From positions 62,001 through 126,000 of the forward strand of contig NZ_JAPONB010000001.1 in assembly GCF_026676115.1 (NCBI RefSeq): 64,000 nt of DNA. The letters are read 5' to 3'. Source of the stretch: Salinimicrobium sp. TH3. Its GTDB lineage: Bacteria; Bacteroidota; Bacteroidia; Flavobacteriales; Flavobacteriaceae. The position numbers and the translations under genes were made by a program. The first letter of the stretch is position 1. Every line of letters begins with the position of its first letter. The notes below the pieces were generated by a model. That model did no database searches, was not told the origin of the DNA, and saw only the letters and a program-made list of their open reading frames with translations. Positions 1 to 9,128 of this stretch are shown here, piece by piece.

Positions 1-1
1 G

Positions 2-2242
2 TACCGCGTCTCCAATGCTTCAGGGGAATTGCTAATTCCTTCAAATTCTCTGGATGGTTCAGAGATCGTTATGATTAATAGAAGAAATAATGGGATAGAG
101 CTCATTACCCGGGCTGGTAATTTCTATAAATGGGAAGAAGGGGTAGTAGAGAGAACACACCTTGAAATAAGTGAGAAACTTAAAAATGTGAGTCTTTTTT
201 CAGCACTTGTTTTGGAGGATGATACTTTTTTATTGGGGAGTGTAGAAAATGGACTGTATCAAATCGATAGGGAAGGAAAAATCTTACAACATTATAATCA
301 GGAAAGGGGATTTCAAAATAATACTGTGCTTTCTCTTTTTTCGGATGCTGAAGAGAATATCTGGGTAGGACTAGATAATGGATTGAGTGTTATTAATATC
401 AATTCACCATTCCAGCTTTTTCACGATAATGTTGGTAAAATTGGTACCGTCTATACATCTTATCAAGATGAGGATTACCTTTATCTGGGAACAAATCAGG
501 GCTTATACTTCAGGAAAAATTTAGAGGAAAAATTCACCTTTTTGGAAGGTACAAACGGCCAGGTATGGAGCATTCAGGAGATTGATGGTGACGTGTTTTG
601 TGGACATAATAACGGCACTTTCATTATTAAGGGAGAAAAGGCCGAAAAGATTTCCAATAGGCAGGGAACTTGGATTGTCAAAGACTTCCTTCCAAAGGAG
701 AACGTTTATATTCAGGGTCATTACAATGGCTTTAGTTTTTTAAACAAAACTTCAGAAGGTTTTAAGGACTTACCGCTGGTTAAAGATTTTCCCCATTCTT
801 CGAAACATATAGTATCAAAAGCTAATGGAGAGATTTGGATTGGAAATGAGCATAAGGGCGTTTTTAGACTTAAACTTGAAGATTCATTACAAAGAATTAA
901 ATATTTCCAAAACTTTCCATTTGAAAATAGCATAGGAATTACATCGAGTATATTTGAATTTCAGGATTCCTTATATTATTCCAGTAGGGAGAATATTTTC
1001 TTATACGACAGGGAAAAAGATGTTTTTACAGAGAATAATAAGCTGGCCAGATCTCTGAAAGGAATAAACAGGATCTCGGGGCGCATTTTTCTTCAAAATG
1101 AAAAATTATGGGCTTTTTCTGAACATTCTGTTCTAAGCATAGTCCAATCTCAGTTAAACGAAGATTTTTTTATTGAGGAGATTTTTATTCCAAAGGAATT
1201 AAGAACTATACCTCAGGGGTATGAAAATATTTCTCATTTAAGATCGAATAAGTATCTACTTGGGCTTGTAGATGGGTATTTAATTTTTGAGGAGGATTTT
1301 AAAGACTTCTATTCTGAAGGGAGTATTAGAATCGAAAATGTACTAAAATCAACATTAGAAGAAGATTCCCTCTACGTGCCTCTTTCGGGTTCTGAACCTT
1401 TACATTACAGGAGTAACAATTTAAAATTTAATTATAGCATTCCTGAATACTCGCAGTTCACAGTGCCTGTTTTTAGTTACAGGCTAATTGGACTCAGTGA
1501 CAGGTGGAGCAGTTGGAACTCTTCAACTACAGCTACCTTTAAGAACCTGCCTTTTGGAAATTATTCTTTTGAGGTAAAGGGGAAAATAGGTAATACATTG
1601 ATTCCTGCCGACAGTTTTTCCTTTGAAATTGCGAGGCCCTGGTATTGGAGTAACTTAGCCATTGCAGTATATATTCTTCTGTTCTTGTTTCTGCTGTACA
1701 TAATTCACCAGGTTTACAAAAGAGAACATGAGAAAAGAATACGGGAAAATGAAAAGGCATTGCGAGTTCAAAACCTCGAAGCTGAACAGGAAATCATAAA
1801 ATTGAAGAATGAAAGACTGGAAAGAGAAATGGAAAGCAAAAACAAGGAACTTGCTGTTTCTACCATGAGCCTTATTAAAAAGAATGAATTCCTTAGTAAA
1901 ATAAAAGAACAGCTCAAGGAGAATGGGAATGCTCCCCAGGTCAAGACCGTTATTAAAACTATAGATAAAGATATAAGTGAAGAAGATAACTGGAAGTTCT
2001 TTAAAAAAGCATTTAACAATGCGGATAAAGATTTTTTCAAAAAAATAAAATCGAAGCATCCCGACCTTACTTCCACCGATTTAAAGTTATGTGCGTATTT
2101 AAGACTTAACCTCACTTCAAAAGAGATTGCCCCGCTCTTAAATATTTCGGTCAAAAGTGTGGAAATAAAACGATATCGTTTGCGTAAAAAAATGGATCTT
2201 CCGCACGAAAAGAACCTGACAGATTATATACTGGAAGTTTAA
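2..2242 (+). CDS. PUL regulator: periplasmic propeller sensor with Y_Y_Y domain, one TM and LuxR-type HTH (5' partial)
   Basis: The reading frame is open from the first bases of the window, so the N-terminus lies outside it; 746 residues are visible. Two-component-regulator propeller repeats are seen near residues 95-125 and 265-285, followed by a Y_Y_Y (triple tyrosine) beta-sandwich around 475-515, one hydrophobic segment at about 535-560, a charged coiled coil to about 635 and a C-terminal helix-turn-helix of the LuxR/GerE kind. No histidine kinase or receiver domain is present, so this is not a classical hybrid two-component system. It probably senses an oligosaccharide in the periplasm and controls the susC operon 244 bp downstream. 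Family and architecture are clear; ligand and target are inferred from position. Confidence 0.85.
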   Translation, partial: YRVSNASGELLIPSNSLDGSEIVMINRRNNGIELITRAGNFYKWEEGVVERTHLEISEKLKNVSLFSALVLEDDTFLLGSVENGLYQIDREGKILQHYNQERGFQNNTVLSLFSDAEENIWVGLDNGLSVININSPFQLFHDNVGKIGTVYTSYQDEDYLYLGTNQGLYFRKNLEEKFTFLEGTNGQVWSIQEIDGDVFCGHNNGTFIIKGEKAEKISNRQGTWIVKDFLPKENVYIQGHYNGFSFLNKTSEGFKDLPLVKDFPHSSKHIVSKANGEIWIGNEHKGVFRLKLEDSLQRIKYFQNFPFENSIGITSSIFEFQDSLYYSSRENIFLYDREKDVFTENNKLARSLKGINRISGRIFLQNEKLWAFSEHSVLSIVQSQLNEDFFIEEIFIPKELRTIPQGYENISHLRSNKYLLGLVDGYLIFEEDFKDFYSEGSIRIENVLKSTLEEDSLYVPLSGSEPLHYRSNNLKFNYSIPEYSQFTVPVFSYRLIGLSDRWSSWNSSTTATFKNLPFGNYSFEVKGKIGNTLIPADSFSFEIARPWYWSNLAIAVYILLFLFLLYIIHQVYKREHEKRIRENEKALRVQNLEAEQEIIKLKNERLEREMESKNKELAVSTMSLIKKNEFLSKIKEQLKENGNAPQVKTVIKTIDKDISEEDNWKFFKKAFNNADKDFFKKIKSKHPDLTSTDLKLCAYLRLNLTSKEIAPLLNISVKSVEIKRYRLRKKMDLPHEKNLTDYILEV

Positions 2243-2486
2243 AAACCTATACAAGTTTCCTTTTTACCTCTACATCACCTCTACAAGTGCTCTAAATCAG
2301 ACTTATACAAATCGCCTGTTTATATGTGTTTCAAACCGGCTGTTGCCTGTTATTGCTTACTTCTCCTCCTAAAATACGTTCTTAAAAAAAGATATTTTAC
2401 TCCTGTATGTTTTTTGTACAGGTTGTTTTGAAATTTACAATGTGATATTGCTCTAATTTAGTTAAGGAAATTTAACAATTAATCAA
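2243..2486 (+). promoter_or_regulatory. Control region upstream of the susC operon
   Basis: These 244 bp hold three close copies of a YTMTACAA-type decamer (2247-2256, 2279-2288, 2303-2312) and a weaker one at 2268. A 6-bp inverted repeat CCTGTA/TACAGG lies at 2402-2407 and 2417-2422. A weak -7-like TAATTTAG lies at about 2454. These are candidate regulator sites or an attenuator; nothing here proves binding. Confidence 0.35.
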
Positions 2487-5400
2487 ATGAACAAACTCAC
2501 ATGTATTTTAATGCTTCTTTTAGGAGGTGTTTTATCTGTACATGCGCAAACGTTTTCTGTTAAAGGAAATGTTGCGGATGAAAACGGAATGCCACTTTTA
2601 GGAGTTAATGTATTGGTCAAAGACGCGACCCGTGGAACCGTTACAGATTTTGACGGGAACTTCACGCTGGATAATGTCTCTGTGGGAGACATACTTCAAT
2701 TTACCTATGTCGGGTTCGAATCCCGGGAAATAGTGATAGTAGATGATGCATTTTTAGATGTAGTCCTGGTAACCGATACCGAATCGCTGGCCGAAGTGGT
2801 GGTGATTGGATATGGAACTCAGCAACGCAAGGATATTACCGGATCTGTTTCTGTAGTTAGCGAAGATGTTATTGAAGAGCTTAATCCTATAAAGGTAGAG
2901 CAGGCCCTACAGGGCACGGCAGCAGGTGTAAATGTTTTGCCTTCATCGGGTTCTCCCGGAGCAGGTATTAGCATTAACATACGTGGTATCGCATCCAACA
3001 CCGTTAACGCTCCTCTGGTTCTAATAGATGGGTATCAGGGAGATCTGGGAACTATAAATCCTAACGATATTGCTTCCATATCTATACTTAAGGATGCCCA
3101 GGCTGCCATTTATGGTATTGCTGGTGCGAATGGGGTAGTATTGATCACCACAAAATCCGGGAAAAAGAATACGGCTCCTACAGTTAAGTATGATACTTAT
3201 GTTGGGGTCCAGGAAACTACCCGTAAAATCCCACTTTTAAATGCTACAGAATATGCTCTCATTCTAAATGAAGCCTATGCAAATAATGGCGAGGAACTTC
3301 CTTACCCGGATGTTAGTGGTTTAGGAACAGGAACAGATTTCCAGGATGAAGTTTTTGATACTGCGCCGGTTTATAGTCACTTCCTCAATCTTTCAGGAGG
3401 TACAGAAAACATCGTTTATTCTGTAGGAGGATCTCACCTTTACCAGGAAGGTATTGTGGGCGCAGATAAATCTGACTTTACCCGTAGCACAGGGAGATTC
3501 AGCATAGGTATAGATCTATTTGAGGATTTTAATTTTAGTGCCAACAGTGTCTATACAAATATTGATCGAAGATCAATTAATGAGAACGGATTGGGTTCGG
3601 TCCTGTTCAACGCACTAAACATTGCCCCTACTTTTGCAGTAGATCAGGAAGACCGTCAGGGTATTTTAGGAAATGAAATTATAAACCCTCTTTCCCAAAT
3701 TGAGAATACCTTTAATGATTATAACCTTCAGAAAATAAACGGAACTTTTGTACTGGAGTATGAACCTATTGAAGAACTAACTTTCACTTCCAGGTTTGGT
3801 TACAGTATCGCAAATAGTAAGGGTAAAGATTTCTCCCCAATTATTGATTATGGTTCCGGAAAGGTTTTTAATAACTCCCGAAGCCAGGTGAATCAAAACA
3901 GGATAAATGATAACAGTTATACCTATGATTTATTCGGTACTTATGAAGATATATATAATGAAACACATCATGTGACCCTAACGGGAGGTATGACAGTGAT
4001 AAGAAATTATGGGGATGGTCTATTTGCCTCCGGTTATGATGTTCCCAATAATTCATGGGAGTTTGCAGACATCAGCCTAACTACGGGAACCAGTGATGCG
4101 AAAAGTAACAGTTCTTACCTTTACGATGTTCGCAAGCTATCTTTCTTTGGAAGACTTCAATATGACTACGAAGGGAAATATTTAATTTCCGGTATGCTGC
4201 GCAGGGATGCTTCCAATAACTTTAGTCCTTCAAATAGGGTAGGATACTTTCCGTCGGTTACAGCGGGTTGGATCCTCACCGAAGAAGATTTTCTGCAGGA
4301 CAACGATGTGTTAACCTTCCTTAAAATAAGAGGTAGTTATGGTATGCTTGGTAATGATGAGACCGGTGCAAGCCGTTACTATAGAAGTTTACTAAATGGA
4401 GAGGCTACATACGTCCTTGACGGTCAATTGATCAATGGTACTGCGATAGGTGGTCTTGCCAATCCTGATGCAGGATGGGAAGAAGCCGAAAAAATTAACC
4501 TTGGTCTGGACCTTCGTCTTTGGAATAATGCACTAGATATTTCTGCAGATATATTCCGGGAAGATAGAAATAGTCTTCTTATCTCTGGTATTCCTGTTTC
4601 GGGAATTTTTGGAGGAGGAGCTCCAGGTTCAGGTTCACCAACGATTAATGCCGGAACTACCAGGAATGAAGGAATTGAATTTGCCATTAAATATTCTAAG
4701 GTTGTTAATGATGATTTCGATTTCAATATTTCCTATAATGCCATGTTCCTCAATAATGAGGTGCTGGAGGTAGAAGGAACAGATTTTATCTCGGGTGGTC
4801 AATTTGGAGTTGGACAACCTCAACCGGCCAGATTTGAAGCTGGTTTCCCAGTTGGTTACTTCTATGGATATAAAACTGACGGAATTTTTCAAACTCCTGC
4901 AGAAGTTGCAGCCCATCCTTCACAGGCAGCTCTTGGAGCACCTGCGGCACCTGGAGACCTAAAATATTTGGATCTCAATGGCGATGGAGTTATCAATACA
5001 GATGACAGGACAAATATTGGTGATCCAATCCCAACAGCAACTATGGGTCTTAACCTTACTTTGAATTATGGACCGGTAGACTTTGTGGCATATACTTTTG
5101 CTTCTATTGGTAACGATATGGTAAGGAACTATGAGAGAAATCAGCCGAACGTAAACCGTGCAGCCTATATTCTAGACCGCTGGACAGGTGCCGGAACAGG
5201 AAATGAAGTGCCAAGGGTTACTACAGGAGCAAGCTCCAATCTGGCCTTCTCTGATTATTATGTAGAAGATGCTTCCTATGCGAGGATTCAAACTGTGCAG
5301 TTAGGATACAATCTCCCCGGGGATGTACTTGAGAGGATAGGTATGAACAGGTTGAGAGTTTACGCTGCAGTTAACAACCTGTATACCTTTACAGAATATC

Positions 5401-5510
5401 GAGGTTTCGATCCAAGTGCCACGGGAGGTGCAGCCATTGGAGGCGGTATTGACTATGGATTCTATCCTTTGCCACGCATATATCAGGTAGGTCTTAATCT
5501 TAACTTTTAA
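2487..5510 (+). CDS. SusC/RagA-family TonB-dependent transporter
   Basis: This is the outer-membrane pore of a glycan importer, 1007 residues, usual for SusC proteins. A signal peptide ends near residue 21. A carboxypeptidase-regulatory-like beta domain spans about 24-110, followed by the family-typical segment VVVIGYGTQQRKDITGSV. The plug (about 115-235) contains ISILKDAQAAIYG and GVVLITTKSG. The rest is a 22-strand-type barrel ending in an aromatic residue (NLNF). It sits directly upstream of susD with a 10-bp gap, the standard paired arrangement. Substrate is inferred as beta-1,3-glucan oligomers from the GH16/GH3 genes in the same operon. Confidence 0.95.
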   Translation: MNKLTCILMLLLGGVLSVHAQTFSVKGNVADENGMPLLGVNVLVKDATRGTVTDFDGNFTLDNVSVGDILQFTYVGFESREIVIVDDAFLDVVLVTDTESLAEVVVIGYGTQQRKDITGSVSVVSEDVIEELNPIKVEQALQGTAAGVNVLPSSGSPGAGISINIRGIASNTVNAPLVLIDGYQGDLGTINPNDIASISILKDAQAAIYGIAGANGVVLITTKSGKKNTAPTVKYDTYVGVQETTRKIPLLNATEYALILNEAYANNGEELPYPDVSGLGTGTDFQDEVFDTAPVYSHFLNLSGGTENIVYSVGGSHLYQEGIVGADKSDFTRSTGRFSIGIDLFEDFNFSANSVYTNIDRRSINENGLGSVLFNALNIAPTFAVDQEDRQGILGNEIINPLSQIENTFNDYNLQKINGTFVLEYEPIEELTFTSRFGYSIANSKGKDFSPIIDYGSGKVFNNSRSQVNQNRINDNSYTYDLFGTYEDIYNETHHVTLTGGMTVIRNYGDGLFASGYDVPNNSWEFADISLTTGTSDAKSNSSYLYDVRKLSFFGRLQYDYEGKYLISGMLRRDASNNFSPSNRVGYFPSVTAGWILTEEDFLQDNDVLTFLKIRGSYGMLGNDETGASRYYRSLLNGEATYVLDGQLINGTAIGGLANPDAGWEEAEKINLGLDLRLWNNALDISADIFREDRNSLLISGIPVSGIFGGGAPGSGSPTINAGTTRNEGIEFAIKYSKVVNDDFDFNISYNAMFLNNEVLEVEGTDFISGGQFGVGQPQPARFEAGFPVGYFYGYKTDGIFQTPAEVAAHPSQAALGAPAAPGDLKYLDLNGDGVINTDDRTNIGDPIPTATMGLNLTLNYGPVDFVAYTFASIGNDMVRNYERNQPNVNRAAYILDRWTGAGTGNEVPRVTTGASSNLAFSDYYVEDASYARIQTVQLGYNLPGDVLERIGMNRLRVYAAVNNLYTFTEYRGFDPSATGGAAIGGGIDYGFYPLPRIYQVGLNLNF

Positions 5511-5520
5511 AAATTGCAAC

Positions 5521-6996
5521 ATGAAGAAATATATTTTTGTTAAACCACTTCTAATAATCCTTGGGCTTACCACTTTCTTTGGTTGCACCGAAGATTTCTT
5601 AGATGACACAAAAGAATATACCATAGACTCGGAGAATTACTTTAACTCTGAAGAAGACTACTATAATGCTCTTATAGGTGTCTATGATATTCTGCAATCC
5701 ACTTATGTCAATGTATTACTGGGAGAGATTGCTTCAGATAATACTTTGAGTGGAGGGGAGAGTGCTACAGACGTTATTGGTTTCCAGCAGGTAGATGAGA
5801 TGTCTCACACACCTATTAATGATAACCTCGACGATGTATGGGACTGGAATTTCGCAGGGGTGCAACGTGCTAATTACATCCTGGAATTTCAGGATAAAAC
5901 AGATTTTGAGGGCAAAGAACAAATCATTGCTGAAACACGTTTTTTAAGAGCATATTTCACTTTCGAATTGGTAAAATGGTTTGGGCCTATCCCTCTTAGT
6001 GGTGATAAGCGTTTTAAACTTGGAGATGAAAAGTCCATTCCCCGTTCTCCGGTAAATGAAGTGTATGATCAAATTGAGTCAGATCTTCAATATGCTATTG
6101 AACACCTTGATTATACTGCACCGCAAGTTGGTCGTGCAACTAAAGGTTCTGCCCAGGCATTGCTTGGTAAGGCATATCTCTATCAGGACCAGTTTCAGGA
6201 GTCAGCTGCTGTACTTACAGATCTAATTAACAATGGACCATATCACCTTTATGGAACTCAGGAAGGCGAGGATTACACTAACCTTTTTGAATTTGTTGGT
6301 GAAAATAGTGCAGAGTCTGTTTTTGAAGTACAGTATACCGGCGCAGAAGGGGCAGGATTTGGATGTTTGCAGTGTAGTGAAGGAAACGTAGCTGTTGGAT
6401 TCCAGGGAATAAGAAACTATTCAGGACCATTGTTTGAACCTGGGTTTAGTTTTAATGTACCCGTTCAGGAGGTTTATGATGCCTTTACCGAAGATGACAT
6501 CAGGAGGGATTATTCTATCCTGGACATCGAAGCCTGGGCCGAAGAAACCGGTGCTTCTTATCTGGAAGGTTATAAACACACAGGATATTTTAACCGGAAG
6601 TACCTTCCGCGCAAAAATGACAACGTAGGTGATGCAAACCTTACCCAACCAAACAATTATAGAGCTATTAGATATGCAGATGTATTGTTAATGGCTGCGG
6701 AAGCCTTGGTAAGAGGGAATATTGATGAAGATAGAGCAGTGACTTACATTAACATGGTAAGAGAAAGGGCAGGTTTGGATTCCATAACTTCTCAAAGTGC
6801 GCTGCTGGATATTATCTACGCAGAAAGAAGACTAGAATTGGTAGGAGAAGGCCATCGTTTCTTCGACCTTGTTCGTACAGGTAGAGCCGCTCAGGAAATT
6901 GAAGGTTTTACTGAAAACAAAAATGAAATATTCCCGGTACCACTCGAAGAAATAGAATTTTCACAAGGCAATTGGGAACAAAATCCCGGATACTAA
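5521..6996 (+). CDS. SusD/RagB-family surface glycan-binding lipoprotein
   Basis: The 491-residue lipoprotein has a lipobox ending FFGC near residue 22, so it should be lipidated and surface exposed. Residues after that show the SusD pattern: SENYFNSEEDYYNALIGVYD near the N-terminus, the TPR-like helical core with RANYILEF and ETRFLRAYFTFELVKWFGP, and the C-terminal signature of the family including MAAEALVRG, NMVRERAGL, IIYAERRLELVGEGHRFFD and VRTGRAAQ. It forms the lid over the SusC pore and helps choose the substrate. It is operonic with SusC (10 bp) and the next lipoprotein gene (12 bp). Confidence 0.95.
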   Translation: MKKYIFVKPLLIILGLTTFFGCTEDFLDDTKEYTIDSENYFNSEEDYYNALIGVYDILQSTYVNVLLGEIASDNTLSGGESATDVIGFQQVDEMSHTPINDNLDDVWDWNFAGVQRANYILEFQDKTDFEGKEQIIAETRFLRAYFTFELVKWFGPIPLSGDKRFKLGDEKSIPRSPVNEVYDQIESDLQYAIEHLDYTAPQVGRATKGSAQALLGKAYLYQDQFQESAAVLTDLINNGPYHLYGTQEGEDYTNLFEFVGENSAESVFEVQYTGAEGAGFGCLQCSEGNVAVGFQGIRNYSGPLFEPGFSFNVPVQEVYDAFTEDDIRRDYSILDIEAWAEETGASYLEGYKHTGYFNRKYLPRKNDNVGDANLTQPNNYRAIRYADVLLMAAEALVRGNIDEDRAVTYINMVRERAGLDSITSQSALLDIIYAERRLELVGEGHRFFDLVRTGRAAQEIEGFTENKNEIFPVPLEEIEFSQGNWEQNPGY

Positions 6997-7008
6997 TACT
7001 AGAACGAT

Positions 7009-9117
7009 ATGAAAAAATTCATTAAAATATTTTTATCACTCTTCATCACCTTAGCTATAGCTGGTTGTGATAAAGATGATGACGACTTAGGGGTAGACCT
7101 TGAAGGATTGGATGCTCCATCAAATTTATCAGCCACCTTTGATATTACTCAGGATAACACCGGGTTGGTTTCAATAACCCCAACCGGAATTGGAGCCAAT
7201 TTATTTACAGTAGACTTCGGGGACGGATCCCCGGTCTCTGAGGAATTTAGAGTGGGAGAGTCCATTCAGCATGTATATGCCGAAGGAAATTATGATGTAG
7301 TAGTAAACGGAAAAAACCTGGCAGGAGAAACCGCACAGGGTATTCAGCCGCTTACCGTATCGTTTAGGACTCCTGAAAACCTTGAAGTGGTAATTACAAA
7401 AGGAACTGATGGTTATTCTGTTACCGTTTCGGCTACAGCAGATTATGCGGCCGCTTTCGATGTGTATTTTGGCGAAACTGAAGACGAGGAACCCACTCCA
7501 CTTATGCCGGGTGAAACTGTTTCTCATACCTACGCTGAAACCGGAACCTATGATATAAAGGTAATAGCGTTAAGTGGTGGTGCAGAAACTGTTGAATACA
7601 CAGAAACTGTAGAAATGACGGGACCGGTTCCTGCTCCTACTCCAAATAAATTAGCTGAAAGTGTTATCTCATTATTCAGTAATGCTTATACTAATGTGCC
7701 AGTAGATATGTGGATCACGGATTGGTCACAAGCTGAACTTGAAGAAACAGATATTGAAGGAAATGATATCAAGGTTTATTCTAGTTTGAATTTTGTCGGA
7801 GTTATCACTGAAGCTAATAAGATTGATGCAACAGGTATGACTCATTTCCGCACCGATTTTTATTCTCTTGATGCAGAAAATTTTAAGGTAAAACTTGTAG
7901 ATTTTGGACCTGACGGAGCTTGGCAAGGTGGTGATGATGTTGAGCATGAAGTGGTATTTGAAAATATTCCTCAGGGAGAATGGGTAACTCTTGATATTCC
8001 CTTGGAAGACTTTACAGGATTAACTACCAGAGCACATATCTCACAATTAATTTATTCTGCAGCACCTGCAGGTGAAACAACTGTACTTATTGATAATGTA
8101 TTCTTTTATGATGATAGTGTTCAAATTCCAACTTCGCCGGTTATTGCCGCTCCAACTCCAATTCAGGTTGAGGAGAATGTAAAGTCTATTTTTAGTGATA
8201 AATATTCAGATCCGGCAGGAGTTAACTATTATCCAGATTGGGGGCAGTCGACAGCATTTGAAATGGTTTCTATTGATGGGAATGCGGCGATTAAATATAG
8301 CAATGCAAATTATCAGGGAATTGATATTGGTGAAGATATAGATGCAAACGTATTCGAATCTGTTCACATTGATGTTTGGTCTGGAGATTATTCCTCAATT
8401 CCATTCTTCCTTATTTCTAGATCAGGAGAAAAAAGTGTAACCTTAAATGTGACTCCAAATCAATGGAACAGTTTTGAAATTCCATTGTCTGAATTTACTA
8501 GCCAGGGACTTGATATAAGCGATGTTTTTCAGTTCAAGTTTGATGTAGGAGCTGCTCCCGGTGGTGCATTTTATATTGATAACCTTTTCTTCTTCTCTGA
8601 GAGTGATGCAACTGCGGTTACTTTACCGGTATCTTTTGAAAATTCCTCTTTGACGTATTCTCTCATTCCATTTGAAGGGGCAGAAGCTGTAATTGCGACG
8701 AATCCCTACCCAGGAGGTATAAATCCTAGCAGTACGGTAGTTAAATTTACCAAGACTGTTGATTCACAACCATGGGCAGGAACCACGCTTCAACTTGAGG
8801 CGCCTGTAGACTTCTCATCTACTACCAAATTCAGTGTTAAAGTCTATTCTCCAAAAGCCGGAATTCCTGTTTTGTTAAAACTTGAAAATAATGATGATAA
8901 CAATATCAATGGGGAGGTTACTGCATTTACGACTAAAGAAAACCAGTGGGAAGAGTTAGTTTTCGATTTCTCAAAGTTAAATGATACTACTAAGGGATCA
9001 ATAGATACTTCTAAGGAGTATGGAAAAGTTATCATATTCTTTGAATATCCTACAAATGAAGGTCTACGTGGAGATGGTACTATTTACTATTACGATGATA
9101 TTCAACTCATAAATTAA
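7009..9117 (+). CDS. Surface glycan-binding lipoprotein with PKD domains and repeated beta-sandwich modules
   Basis: The 702-residue protein starts with a lipoprotein signal (lipobox IAGC) and an acidic KDDDDD stretch typical of surface-exposed Bacteroidota lipoproteins. Two PKD-like domains follow (about 40-115 with VDFGDGSP, and about 120-205 with SHTYAETGTYDIKV). Then come three modules of about 150 residues (about 215-370, 385-535, 540-700), each ending in a D-N-x-F-F or DDIQL strand like carbohydrate-binding modules. No catalytic residues are recognisable. Its place after SusD makes it the PUL's extra glycan-binding protein. Binding specificity is inferred. Confidence 0.85.
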   Translation: MKKFIKIFLSLFITLAIAGCDKDDDDLGVDLEGLDAPSNLSATFDITQDNTGLVSITPTGIGANLFTVDFGDGSPVSEEFRVGESIQHVYAEGNYDVVVNGKNLAGETAQGIQPLTVSFRTPENLEVVITKGTDGYSVTVSATADYAAAFDVYFGETEDEEPTPLMPGETVSHTYAETGTYDIKVIALSGGAETVEYTETVEMTGPVPAPTPNKLAESVISLFSNAYTNVPVDMWITDWSQAELEETDIEGNDIKVYSSLNFVGVITEANKIDATGMTHFRTDFYSLDAENFKVKLVDFGPDGAWQGGDDVEHEVVFENIPQGEWVTLDIPLEDFTGLTTRAHISQLIYSAAPAGETTVLIDNVFFYDDSVQIPTSPVIAAPTPIQVEENVKSIFSDKYSDPAGVNYYPDWGQSTAFEMVSIDGNAAIKYSNANYQGIDIGEDIDANVFESVHIDVWSGDYSSIPFFLISRSGEKSVTLNVTPNQWNSFEIPLSEFTSQGLDISDVFQFKFDVGAAPGGAFYIDNLFFFSESDATAVTLPVSFENSSLTYSLIPFEGAEAVIATNPYPGGINPSSTVVKFTKTVDSQPWAGTTLQLEAPVDFSSTTKFSVKVYSPKAGIPVLLKLENNDDNNINGEVTAFTTKENQWEELVFDFSKLNDTTKGSIDTSKEYGKVIIFFEYPTNEGLRGDGTIYYYDDIQLIN

Positions 9118-9128
9118 AAAAGATTGAA

